A stretch of DNA of 64,000 bases from Phycisphaerae bacterium (GTDB lineage Bacteria; Planctomycetota; Phycisphaerae; Phycisphaerales; SM1A02): positions 1 through 64,000 of the forward strand of contig JAEUIU010000053.1 of the NCBI GenBank assembly GCA_016795065.1, read 5' to 3'. The position numbers were made by a program, and so were the translations under genes. Positions 43,291-53,061 of the stretch are shown piece by piece; position 1 is the first letter of the stretch, and every line of letters starts with the position of its first letter. A model generated the notes under the pieces. It was not told where the DNA came from and searched no databases. It saw only the letters and a list, made by a program, of their open reading frames with translations.

Positions 43291-44254
43291 GCTGCGTGAT
43301 CGACGATCGGGGATTCGCCGAGAGCACCAAGCGCAGGAACTCGCGGATCTCCCGCTCGAAGCGTTCCGGGTGTCGGGCGTGGTGATCGGCGTGCTCGACG
43401 TCGGGCAACTCGACGTACGTGACCAGGTCGCGCGCTGGCACCGCGTCGGCGATCGCCTTGGCCGGGTCCCGAGGCGAGATGCGATCGTGCTCGCCCTGAA
43501 GAACGAGAAGCGGGACGGTGAGTTGCGTCGCGGCCTGTTGCGTGTCGTGGAATCGCACGCCCCGCCAACGGAGGATGGTTTTGGCCAAGGCCATGAAAAG
43601 TCCCCGCGGCAGGTCGCGGGCTGCGAGCCGCGATTCGATCGGGGTCAGAATCGTGTCGTAGGGAGCAATGGCCACGACGCCCTTGACGCGCGATCGCTCG
43701 CGACCGTCGACAGCGCAGCGGATGGCGATGGTGGCGCCCATCGAGTGGCCGGCGAGGATGACCGGGCCGGGCGAGAGCGTGGCCAGAAGTCGATCGATGT
43801 CCTCGGTCTCGAGCGTGCCGAGGGTCGTGGCGATGCGCGAGTCGCCGTGGCCTCGGAGGTCAGGCAGATAGACCGACGCATTCTCGAAGAGGAAGGGGCC
43901 GAGCCGGTTCAGCGAATCGATCCGTGAGCGACCCCAGCCGTGCAGGAGCACGATGTGGAGGCGTTCCTGATCACAGGTCGTGTCATCGATCGCCTCGGCG
44001 GAACGGGAGACTTCCCAGACCGGCATGACTGCCCGCCCGGCGCCTACGGCGATGTCCACGTCAAATGCCCGGTGGGGGAGGCCCAGGTCTTCCGGCGTGC
44101 TCGGGAGCCCCCGAGCTAAGGCGAACGCCAATCCGCCCTTGGGCGGGTTGCGGACCTCCTGCACGATGAGGCTGACGTAGATCGTGACCACGATCAGCCC
44201 CGCCGCCGCGAAGAGGATCAGAACGCCGAAGAGTTGGAGGAGAAAGGTCTGCAC
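43286..44254 (-). CDS. Membrane-anchored alpha/beta hydrolase
   Basis: A 322-residue protein. An N-terminal hydrophobic helix (LFGVLILFAAAGLIVVTIYV) is followed by an alpha/beta hydrolase domain. The oxyanion region is VLLHGWGRS, the nucleophile elbow is GHSMG, the acid is Asp in GEHDRISP, and the base is His in EHADHHA. The family covers esterases, lipases and related enzymes; the substrate cannot be told. GTG 44254 is preferred, because a longer frame to 44308 would overlap the start of the divergent PLP-enzyme gene. It converges on the DUF3352-like gene across a terminator. Confidence 0.88.
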   Translation of the reverse strand: MQTFLLQLFGVLILFAAAGLIVVTIYVSLIVQEVRNPPKGGLAFALARGLPSTPEDLGLPHRAFDVDIAVGAGRAVMPVWEVSRSAEAIDDTTCDQERLHIVLLHGWGRSRIDSLNRLGPFLFENASVYLPDLRGHGDSRIATTLGTLETEDIDRLLATLSPGPVILAGHSMGATIAIRCAVDGRERSRVKGVVAIAPYDTILTPIESRLAARDLPRGLFMALAKTILRWRGVRFHDTQQAATQLTVPLLVLQGEHDRISPRDPAKAIADAVPARDLVTYVELPDVEHADHHARHPERFEREIREFLRLVLSANPRSSITQQ

Positions 44255-44298
44255 GACGATGGGTTCGGGAGGGACGGGCGGCGCGTCACAATACTGCC

Positions 44299-45543
44299 AT
44301 GAGCCCACAGACGCCTGACACCTCCCGGGCCAAGGACTTTGACCCGATCGAATCCCTCGCCACGCTCCGCCATGAGTTCGGCGAGCACGGCGGCGTCAAC
44401 ATGTCGATCGAGGCGAGCACGACCTTCACAGTCATGGACGCGGAGACGATGCCGCGGATTTTCCATGGCGAGCGGGGGCCCGAGATCGGCGGGTGCTACC
44501 TCTACGGTCGGCACTTCAACCCAACCGTCTACGTCCTCGGACGCCAGATTGCGGCGATGGAGGGAATGGCCTCGGGCTACTGCACGGCCAGCGGCATGGC
44601 GGCGATCGCAGGGGTGTTGACCCAGCTCTGTGACTCGGGCGACCACATCGTCTCCTCGCGGGCGGTCTATGGCGGGACTTTCGCCCTGATGAGCGACTAC
44701 TTCCCGAAGAAGTCCGGGGTCCGAACGAGTTTCGTCGACATCACCAACCTGGCCGAGGTCGAGACGGCCTTCACCGCGAAGACGAAGGTGCTCTATGCCG
44801 AGAGCCTCTCGAACCCGACGTTGCGCGTCGCGGACATTCCTGAGCTTGGTGCCATCGCCAAGCGGCACAACGCGACGCTCATCGTCGACAACACCTTCTG
44901 CCCGCTGATCGTCTCACCGGCGAAGCTCGGGGCCGACGTCGTCGTCCATAGCCTGACCAAGTTCATCAGCGGAGCGTCGGACATCGTGGCCGGCGCGGTC
45001 TGCGGTTCGAACGAGTTCATCGCCAGCCTGATGGATGTCCACACCGGTTCGCTCATGCTCCTCGGGCCGACGATGGATCCGAAGATCGCCCATGAGCTGA
45101 GCCTGCGGGTGCCACACCTTGGCCTTCGCGTCGCCGAGCATGGGCGTCGTGCGTTGAACTTCGCGACGCGATTGCGCGAGCGGGGGTTCCACGTCGTCTA
45201 TCCCGGTTTGCCCGACCATCCCGACCATGCCTTGGCCAAGCGGCTCTTCCGCCCGGAGTTCGGCTTCGGCGGACTCTTCACCATCGATCTGGAATCGAAG
45301 GAGCGGGCCTTCCGCTTCATGGAACTCCTTCAGAACCGCGACCGCTTCGGCTACATGGCGGTGAGCCTAGGCTACTTCGACACGCCCATGTCCTGTTCGG
45401 CGAGCTCGACGTCGAGTGAACTGAGCGACGACGCCTTGCGCGCGGCGGGGATCCGTCCGGGCCTGGTCCGCATGTCGATCGGGTACACCGGGAGCGTCGA
45501 ACAGCGATGGGAACAGCTTGAGGATGCCTTCAAACGGTTGTGA
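44299..45543 (+). CDS. Cys/Met-metabolism PLP-dependent enzyme
   Basis: A 414-residue fold-type I PLP enzyme of the trans-sulfuration family, which includes methionine gamma-lyase, cystathionine gamma-synthase/lyase and O-acetylhomoserine sulfhydrylase. The PLP lysine is Lys221 in VVHSLTKFISGASD. Other family segments are YGRHFNPTV, CTASGMAAIAGVL, YAESLSNPTLRVADIP and LIVDNTFCPLIVSP. The C-terminus GLVRMSIGYTGSVEQRWEQLEDAF is standard. Members are hard to separate by sequence; methionine gamma-lyase or a related lyase is a reasonable guess. The start overlaps only the rejected extension of the divergent hydrolase. It is 45 bp downstream of that gene's start. Confidence 0.92.
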   Translation: MSPQTPDTSRAKDFDPIESLATLRHEFGEHGGVNMSIEASTTFTVMDAETMPRIFHGERGPEIGGCYLYGRHFNPTVYVLGRQIAAMEGMASGYCTASGMAAIAGVLTQLCDSGDHIVSSRAVYGGTFALMSDYFPKKSGVRTSFVDITNLAEVETAFTAKTKVLYAESLSNPTLRVADIPELGAIAKRHNATLIVDNTFCPLIVSPAKLGADVVVHSLTKFISGASDIVAGAVCGSNEFIASLMDVHTGSLMLLGPTMDPKIAHELSLRVPHLGLRVAEHGRRALNFATRLRERGFHVVYPGLPDHPDHALAKRLFRPEFGFGGLFTIDLESKERAFRFMELLQNRDRFGYMAVSLGYFDTPMSCSASSTSSELSDDALRAAGIRPGLVRMSIGYTGSVEQRWEQLEDAFKRL

Positions 45544-45563
45544 AACGGGAGCGCCGAGCCCGC

Positions 45564-47138
45564 TCACGATGCCGATGGCTGTGACGTCGACGCAGCCTTC
45601 AAGCGCCACACCCGCCAGCCGGGGGGATGCGTGCCCTTGGGGCGATGGGCCGGGTCCAGCGACTCCTCGAGCTGAAGGACGACCTCGCCCATCCAGTCCT
45701 GTGAACCGGGCATGCCGATGGGCCGGCCGCTTTGGCGCGGGACGCTCTGGTCGGAGGGAAGCTCGGGGCGGAAGCGGAGTTCGATCGTCGAGGGCCAGGG
45801 CTGCACCGATGCTCCATTCGGCCGCTCCGCGATCCAGGAGATCGAGTCCCACGTGGTGCGGGGCCTGAGACGGCCGATCGGTCGCCATGCATCGCCATCG
45901 CGCATGTCGACGGAGCCGGAGACCGTCGCCCCGAAGCGAGGCGTGATATGCAGGTGACAGAGATCGCGGGTCCCTTGGCGCAACGCGATTCGGTAGATCT
46001 CCACCGAAGGCGTGTCGAGCGGATCCAACGGATCGAAGGGGCTCCACGCCGACAGAGGCGCCGGAGTCTCCTGATGCCGAACCGAGAAGGATCCTTCGAT
46101 GATGAGTGGCCCGATGGGGGTGTGAGTACCAGCGAACTCGGCGACCAGGCTTGCCTTGACGGTCAATCGGTGGAGGCCTGGCTCAAGGGTCGTTGAGATC
46201 GTGCCTGCTGCACCACTCCATGTGCGATTGCGAGGTTCGATGGACGCCGTCGGATCGGTGACGGGGACGCCGTCGACGTCAAGACCCGACACCAGCACGC
46301 TGACGTGGCAGGCATGCGGCAGGGCGATGCGAAGGCACCAGCGAAGCGGTTCGCCCGTCGCGAGCGACTCGGGAAGGAGCAGGGTGGACACCTGCGGACA
46401 GCGTGCGAGCACCGCCGTGCACTCCGTTTCGCTCAGTGCTTCGGCGAACATCGCGTTGGCGAGCATTTCGAGGACGTACGCTTGCCGCTTCGGCGAGGGC
46501 ATCGGTTGCGAGCCGTCAAGGACGCCTCGAAGCCATGCGGCGTCATCGGGTCGTACCGCGACCCAAGCCTGGTGGTTGTTGCGGAGCGAACAGAACTCAT
46601 CCAGCGGCGGCGGAGGGACCTCATCGGAAGCCAGGGCAGCTCGTTGCCGACGGGCCTGTTCGGCCAACTCCACGCGCTCGAGAAGAACGCTGTCGGTCGC
46701 ACCGGCGGATCGCCAAAGCGACAGCGCCCCCCAGACCAGAGGCACCGCCGTCCCGAGGGTCAGGGCAATTCCGCCAAAGAGAACGACCGGGGCAGTCACG
46801 AGGGCTGAGGTCGGCAGCGTGCCCCGTTGCACCCAAACCAACCTGGGGTCGCCCATGCCCTCGCAAGCCTGACCGCATTCGGGACATCGTGCGGGAAGCG
46901 TTCGTTCGGTCGCCCCGAGGAGGGCACTTCCGCATGCCCCACAGGCGGGCGGTCGCAATCGGGCCCGACCGCGGAGCGCCCAGCCGGCGCCGCGTACGGC
47001 GATGGCCAGAAGCAGGCCGACGACGAGCCCGATCAGGCAAGCCCGGAGCAGATCAAAGGCGCCCTGATCCATGCGGGCCAGCCAGGCCCGAATGGAAGAG
47101 GCGTCGCCGGTCGCCGCCGACACGAGCAGGGGGATCAT
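45564..47138 (-). CDS. TM-zinc ribbon-TM membrane protein B
   Basis: A 524-residue protein of unknown function. A hydrophobic helix (LLRACLIGLVVGLLLAIAV, about 30-50) is followed by a zinc ribbon, CGACGSALLG...CPECG, then a second helix (VTAPVVLFGGIALTLGTAV) and a large mostly beta domain of about 370 residues. The layout is the same as in the upstream gene. The frame upstream of 47138 to 48029 is a shadow of that gene. ATG 47138 overlaps the preceding stop by ATGA. The two proteins probably form a complex at the membrane, with the zinc ribbon on the cytoplasmic side if the helices form a hairpin; this is inference. Confidence 0.82.
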   Translation of the reverse strand: MIPLLVSAATGDASSIRAWLARMDQGAFDLLRACLIGLVVGLLLAIAVRGAGWALRGRARLRPPACGACGSALLGATERTLPARCPECGQACEGMGDPRLVWVQRGTLPTSALVTAPVVLFGGIALTLGTAVPLVWGALSLWRSAGATDSVLLERVELAEQARRQRAALASDEVPPPPLDEFCSLRNNHQAWVAVRPDDAAWLRGVLDGSQPMPSPKRQAYVLEMLANAMFAEALSETECTAVLARCPQVSTLLLPESLATGEPLRWCLRIALPHACHVSVLVSGLDVDGVPVTDPTASIEPRNRTWSGAAGTISTTLEPGLHRLTVKASLVAEFAGTHTPIGPLIIEGSFSVRHQETPAPLSAWSPFDPLDPLDTPSVEIYRIALRQGTRDLCHLHITPRFGATVSGSVDMRDGDAWRPIGRLRPRTTWDSISWIAERPNGASVQPWPSTIELRFRPELPSDQSVPRQSGRPIGMPGSQDWMGEVVLQLEESLDPAHRPKGTHPPGWRVWRLKAASTSQPSAS

Positions 47139-48181
47139 CGCTCGTTCCCCTCCACCTGGACGGGAACGACCACCGTGACCTGATCGCCAAACGCTGAAAC
47201 GCCCCACTCCCAAGGAGGCGCAAGCGGTCGCTGGGGATCCGACGATCGGAGGGTGCCGTTGGCGAGCGGGTCGTGGGCGAGGGCCTCGGTGGCGCGGAAG
47301 ATGCCGGCCGTCGCCTGAACGGTCAGGGTGGCGCTCCCATTCAACACCGTGCCCGGCACCAGGCACTCGAGCGTCATGGGCATGCGCACGATCGGAAGGG
47401 GGCCGGTCTCGTTGGGCTGGCGAAAGGGGCCCCCGCCGGGGATGCGCCATGCCGCCGGTTGGCCATTCACGTGCACGTTCTCGATGCGCACGAATCGCCC
47501 CGATTCGATGTCGCCATACGTCGCCTGTTGACCGAGCGCCAAGCGAATGGGGGCCGTCCCACCACCTTTGGGGGCTGGCGTATGGGTTGTATCCAAAGAC
47601 AGATCCACATAGCTCGCGACCGCGGCATGAACATCTCTGCGGCCCGACGGAACCGTATACATGCCGACATACATCAGCGGTGGGCCATAGGGGGCGTTCG
47701 CATTCCACCGCTGACCGGAAAGGTCGAACATCATGAGGTCGGCGGCGAGCTCGGGATCGAGTTCGTCCCGCTCGGCCCGCTCGACCGCTTCCGCTGCAAC
47801 CCAGGTTCGGCACCACGCCGGGGCGTCGGGAGCGCCTGCCCAGCGCATGAGCCACGACGGCGCGAACGTCGTGAACGCCCGTCCGTCGGCCGCTAGAACC
47901 TGATCCGTGATGGAAAGCCCGACGCCTCCGCCAAGGAGAACGAAGCCGACGGCCATCCATCGCCATCGGGTCGCTCGGCGCCCGGTGCGCACGGCCCCGT
48001 ATCGATGGAGGTCGCGGCCGCACGTGCATCGCGGAGCGTCATCCCAAGCGACGCCGCGCACGTCGGCGCCGCACCGAACGCATCGCGGCTCATCGCCGCT
48101 CCTGCGACCGCGAAAGGCGATAACGCTAATTCCTGCACCCAAACCGATCAGCCAGCCGCAGGCGATGGCCATGGGGTCCAT
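47135..48181 (-). CDS. TM-zinc ribbon-TM membrane protein A
   Basis: A 348-residue protein of unknown function. The first helix is at the N-terminus (IACGWLIGLGAGISVIAF), followed by a zinc ribbon with CVRCG and CTCG, then a second helix (WMAVGFVLLGGGVGLSI). A domain of about 245 residues follows (TFAPSWLMRWAGAPDAP..., FVRIENVHVNGQPAAWRI). It ends in a beta-rich region (DQVTVVVPVQV). It overlaps protein B by four bases and is probably co-translated with it. The start MDPMAIA is the first ATG; a second ATG four codons in is possible. The upstream region 48182-48285 shows nothing recognisable. Confidence 0.82.
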   Translation of the reverse strand: MDPMAIACGWLIGLGAGISVIAFRGRRSGDEPRCVRCGADVRGVAWDDAPRCTCGRDLHRYGAVRTGRRATRWRWMAVGFVLLGGGVGLSITDQVLAADGRAFTTFAPSWLMRWAGAPDAPAWCRTWVAAEAVERAERDELDPELAADLMMFDLSGQRWNANAPYGPPLMYVGMYTVPSGRRDVHAAVASYVDLSLDTTHTPAPKGGGTAPIRLALGQQATYGDIESGRFVRIENVHVNGQPAAWRIPGGGPFRQPNETGPLPIVRMPMTLECLVPGTVLNGSATLTVQATAGIFRATEALAHDPLANGTLRSSDPQRPLAPPWEWGVSAFGDQVTVVVPVQVEGNER

Positions 48182-48285
48182 GGAGCGCTACGGTAGCGTG
48201 CGGTTGGTACTCACGCCAGCATTTCCTTGTCGACTTTGCTCGTATTGCTATTTTGCTTCAACGGTGAACGCGAGCTCTCTTCTCG

Positions 48286-49335
<1,050 letters not shown>

Positions 49336-49390
49336 GGAGCGCGGAAAGGTATGGCTTTCCGCGCCGATCCGCAAGCGGTGAGGCCGTTCG

Positions 49391-51619
49391 CTACGCCGCG
49401 CGACGCTGTCGCGGTCCCGACAGCCGGCGGCACGCCTCGATGAGCTCGATGCGATCGATCGGCTTCGAGGCGTATTCGTCGCATCCGGCCTCGATGCAGG
49501 CGATTCGATCGCCTTCCATCGCATGCGCAGTCAGGGCCAGAATCGGCGTGGTGACGTGAGCGGTCCGCAGCGCTCGTGCGGCGGCGAAGCCGTCCATGAG
49601 GGGCATCTGGATGTCCATCAGGATGAGATCGAAGGGGCGCGCGGTCGCGCGGGCGTTGAGGACCGCTTCCACCGCCCGTTGGCCGTCGCCAACGATGTCG
49701 ACGGTCGCACCGGCCTTGCGCAGGACAAAGCTGATGAGTCGCTGGTTGTCGGGGCCGTCCTCAGCGAGCAGGATTCGAAGCCCATCCAGGGCATTCGGCA
49801 GAGTCGTTGGTGGTGTGGCGCCATGCGGGTCATGCGGAATGGCGTCGGCGTCGCTGATGAACTCCGTTCCCGCCGGCAGCTTGCCGGTGGCGATCCGCAC
49901 CCGAAACGTCGAGCCAGTCGGACCCGTCGCATGCAGCGTGACGTTTCCGCCCAGGAGTTCGGCGAGCTTGCGGCTGATGGTCAGCCCCAGACCCGTGCCG
50001 CCGTGCAGTCGGGCCGTGGACGCTTCGGCCTGGGAGAAGGCGACGAAGAGACGATCCGCCTGCTCCGGGGTGAGGCCGATGCCGGTGTCGATGACATCGA
50101 CGAGGAGTTGCTCGGCCTGCGGATCGTGGGCGAGCTGCAGATGCACGCCGCCGCTGCTCGTGAACTTGAGGGCGTTCCCCGCGAGGTTCAGGAGGATCTG
50201 CCGGAAGCGCAGGGGATCGCTGACGATGATCGATGGCACGCTGCCAACCAAGCGGGCGGAGAGCTCCAGCCCCTTCTGCTCGGCCCGATCGTGGAGGAAT
50301 TCGACTACCTCGCGAGCCAAGAGGAGCGGCGAGCAAGGAAGTGGTTCCACCGCCATGCGGCCGGCCTCGATCTTGCTCAGGTCAAGGATGTCGTTGATGA
50401 CCGCCAGAAGGTGGCGGCCGTTGCGTCGGATGGTCTCCAGCCCCTCGCGTGCCGACGCGTCTCCGCCAAGCTGCTCGGCGAGGAGATCGCTGAAACCCAG
50501 GATCGAGGTCAGCGGCGTGCGCACCTCGTGGCTCATATTGGCGAGGAACTCGCTCTTGGCGCGGTTGGCCCGTTCTGCGGCGGCTTTCGCGCTCGCCAGG
50601 GCCGCCTGCGAGTTGGCGACCCGCTCCAGGAGCGAGTTCACCTTCGTCGCCAAGTGGCTGAGTTCGTCATGGCCTGTGACGGTGACGCGCGAATCGATGT
50701 TCCCCGAAACGCCGATCTGCTGCACCTCGCCATGCAGACGGGCGAGCCGACCCAGAACCGTCCAGCGAAGGACGATGAGCGTGAGGCCAATGCAGGCGAT
50801 GGCGGCAATGGAGAGCGTGATGGCCAGAAGGCGGGCGGTCTGGGTGGCCTGCTGGTGAACGAATCGGGGAAGGGTGACGGTCGTCAGGAGGGCCGGGCGA
50901 TCCAGCAAGTCTCGGACGACGCCGACACCCTCGATGGTGTCCTCGTCGATGGGCGTAATGACGATGTCGTCCTGGGCTTCGCCAAGTCCGATGGTGCGCA
51001 CGGCGAGTTCGACGCGGAGCCGCGATCCGATCTCGTCGAAACGCTCATCATCGAGTCGTTCGCAGAAGAGAATCGTGCCGTGCGACGGCCCTTCGCCTTC
51101 ACTTGTCAGCACCGCCCGTGAGGCGAGCAGGTAGATGACGCCATCGATGACCATGACACCATGGCGCTCATCTTCGCTCGTGTCGCCTTCGACGAGGATC
51201 TCACGTTGCGACTGGATCGCCTCGATGACGCCGGGTGGTGCGGTGGGCGAGGCTTCCTCGTCGCTCACCATCGTGAGGGCGTGGACGACACTTCCATCGA
51301 GCCGAAAGAAGATCATGCCGTGCAGCTTGAGAGCTGCGAGGCCGGTCGCGGTCAGGTTCGAGGTGATGTACCCCTCGTTGTGGTCGACCATGAACTGGTA
51401 TGTGTCGTCCCAGGTCGACCAATCGGCGAGCTTGGTGCTGAGAGTCTCTGCAGCGAGGTCAATCGCCTGTGCGGCTCGCTCGACGTTCAAACGGGTTGTT
51501 CGCTGCTCCACCTCGGAGAAGCCGTGGAGCATGACCGTCGAGACGGCAACGTAGAGGGCAACAAGGAGCGCTACCAGCGCCCCGCCCATCGCCAGGGTTG
51601 TTCGTCGGGAGAGAGTCAT
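49391..51619 (-). CDS. CHASE4 hybrid sensor histidine kinase / response regulator
   Basis: A 742-residue membrane sensor. A first helix lies at about 8-31. The periplasmic CHASE4 domain (DWSTWDDTYQFM) runs to about 260, and a second helix covers about 262-285. A HAMP region is followed by HisKA with His364 in NMSHEVRTPL, then a HATPase_c domain (GNALKFTSSGG, DTGIGLTPEQADRLF, GTGLGLTISRKL). The C-terminal receiver has phospho-acceptor Asp669 in LILMDIQMPLMDG and a conserved Lys in YASKPID. The design suggests an internal phosphorelay, but no HPt or separate regulator is nearby. ATG 51619 begins MTLSRRT. It is 55 bp upstream of the deoxyhypusine-synthase-like gene on the same strand. Confidence 0.93.
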   Translation of the reverse strand: MTLSRRTTLAMGGALVALLVALYVAVSTVMLHGFSEVEQRTTRLNVERAAQAIDLAAETLSTKLADWSTWDDTYQFMVDHNEGYITSNLTATGLAALKLHGMIFFRLDGSVVHALTMVSDEEASPTAPPGVIEAIQSQREILVEGDTSEDERHGVMVIDGVIYLLASRAVLTSEGEGPSHGTILFCERLDDERFDEIGSRLRVELAVRTIGLGEAQDDIVITPIDEDTIEGVGVVRDLLDRPALLTTVTLPRFVHQQATQTARLLAITLSIAAIACIGLTLIVLRWTVLGRLARLHGEVQQIGVSGNIDSRVTVTGHDELSHLATKVNSLLERVANSQAALASAKAAAERANRAKSEFLANMSHEVRTPLTSILGFSDLLAEQLGGDASAREGLETIRRNGRHLLAVINDILDLSKIEAGRMAVEPLPCSPLLLAREVVEFLHDRAEQKGLELSARLVGSVPSIIVSDPLRFRQILLNLAGNALKFTSSGGVHLQLAHDPQAEQLLVDVIDTGIGLTPEQADRLFVAFSQAEASTARLHGGTGLGLTISRKLAELLGGNVTLHATGPTGSTFRVRIATGKLPAGTEFISDADAIPHDPHGATPPTTLPNALDGLRILLAEDGPDNQRLISFVLRKAGATVDIVGDGQRAVEAVLNARATARPFDLILMDIQMPLMDGFAAARALRTAHVTTPILALTAHAMEGDRIACIEAGCDEYASKPIDRIELIEACRRLSGPRQRRAA

Positions 51620-51761
51620 CGTCGGACATCACGGACAGCCACCTCTCTAGATCGGGTTCCCTGTTCCGGACCTTGATGCCGGAATGCCATGAATCTCCCA
51701 TGTTGGCTGCGGCGTGCACCCCCCCGGGCGCCCCTCTCTTGGCGCAGAACGAGCCCGTACC

Positions 51762-53045
51762 ATGGCCCGCGTGACCACCGACCGAGGCGATGATTCGAAG
51801 GACGAGCCCGCGGACGGCACCTTGGCCTCTTGGCAACAGGTGGTCGAAATGCCTGACCTCCTCGAGTCCGCGACAGAAGCCATGAGGCAAGAGCCGAAGG
51901 GAGCGGGGGTTGCCGCCATCGCCCGGCTCCGGCAGCGATGGAGTGAGGAGTGCGTCCGGGTTGCCCTTCATCTGGCCGACGCCCGAGAACGAGCCAGGCT
52001 GAAGTTCTCATCCCCGGAACGGTTGGTGTGCGATCGCAGTGCGGTCGAGCAGGCCAGTTCAGAGTGCGTCGCGGAGTGGAAGGCCGCCCGCTTTGGCGGG
52101 GCGGGTTCACGGGCGGGGGGTCTCCCGATCGTCGATCTCTGCACGGGCATGGGTGGCGACGCGATGGCGCTTGCTCGCCGAGGCGAGACACTGGCGATCG
52201 ATCGCTCTGCGCTTCGGGCGTGGATGGCGGGACGCAACGCAGGCTGTGCGACGCGCGTCGCGGACGTGACAACGCTCACTTTTCCCGACGCGCTCATTCA
52301 CATCGATCCGGCGCGGCGCGTGGAAACGGATCGTCGCCGCAGTCTGACCCCGATCCACACGCCATCGCTCGCCGAGTGTGAGGCGATCACCCGTACCGCG
52401 CGTGGTGCGGCGCTCAAGCTTGGTCCGGGCACCGATCCGGCTCTCATTCCCGCCGATGGGGGACTCGAGTGGATCAGCGAACGGCGCACCCTGATTCAGC
52501 TCGTTGTCTGGATGGGGGCGTTGCGCGAAGCGGTCGAACTCGGTCCGGCCGAACGACTCGCGACGCGATTGCCTGACGGGGTCACGCGGCGCGGTGTACC
52601 CGTGGCGGTTCCGATCGCCCATGCGAGCGACTTCGAGCGATATCTCTTTGTGCCGGATCCGGCGCTGGAACGAAGCCGGCTTCTGGGTGGTCTGGCTCGC
52701 GACCTCGGGCTCGCCGAGCCGGCGGCGGGGCTCGGCCTCGTCACTGGCAACGTCGCGATTGCATCGCCATGGCTTGAGGCCTACGAGATCATCGGACGAC
52801 CTGCGGCCGATGAACGCCGTATCGCCGACGCGCTTCGCGGGCTTGGAGCCGACGACGTTCGGGTCCGCACTCGCGGCGGTTCGGTCGACGCGGATGCGTG
52901 GACGAAGGCCCTGCGACGGCGATTGGACCGCAACGAGCGAGGTTCGGAGTCTCCACCCTCAGCAGGAACCCTCGACGTCTTTCTCCTTCGACTCGGCAAT
53001 GAACGCCGGGCCTTGATCGCCAAGGCGTGTTCGCAGCCTGGATGA
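51762..53045 (+). CDS. Class I SAM-dependent methyltransferase with THUMP-like C-terminal domain
   Basis: A 427-residue protein. The N-terminal third is helical. The SAM-binding motif IVDLCTGMGGDAMALA lies at about 120-136, and an Asp in IHIDPARR corresponds to the nucleotide-binding loop after strand four. The C-terminal region (GLGLVTGNVAIASPWLEAYEII..., LRGLGADDVRVRTRGG) matches the THUMP-like domain architecture found with this methyltransferase family. The substrate is probably RNA but unproven. ATG 51762 gives MARVTTD; the frame from 51714 would intrude on the divergent kinase promoter region. It converges on the Cys-rich gene with 16 bp between stops. Confidence 0.86.
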   Translation: MARVTTDRGDDSKDEPADGTLASWQQVVEMPDLLESATEAMRQEPKGAGVAAIARLRQRWSEECVRVALHLADARERARLKFSSPERLVCDRSAVEQASSECVAEWKAARFGGAGSRAGGLPIVDLCTGMGGDAMALARRGETLAIDRSALRAWMAGRNAGCATRVADVTTLTFPDALIHIDPARRVETDRRRSLTPIHTPSLAECEAITRTARGAALKLGPGTDPALIPADGGLEWISERRTLIQLVVWMGALREAVELGPAERLATRLPDGVTRRGVPVAVPIAHASDFERYLFVPDPALERSRLLGGLARDLGLAEPAAGLGLVTGNVAIASPWLEAYEIIGRPAADERRIADALRGLGADDVRVRTRGGSVDADAWTKALRRRLDRNERGSESPPSAGTLDVFLLRLGNERRALIAKACSQPG

Positions 53046-53061
53046 TGGTCGCCTGAGGCGT

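Noticed and set aside
47139..48029. Upstream extension of membrane protein B
   Set aside because: It is out of frame over membrane protein A, Arg/Pro-rich and without domains; the ATGA overlap at 47135-47138 fixes the real start.
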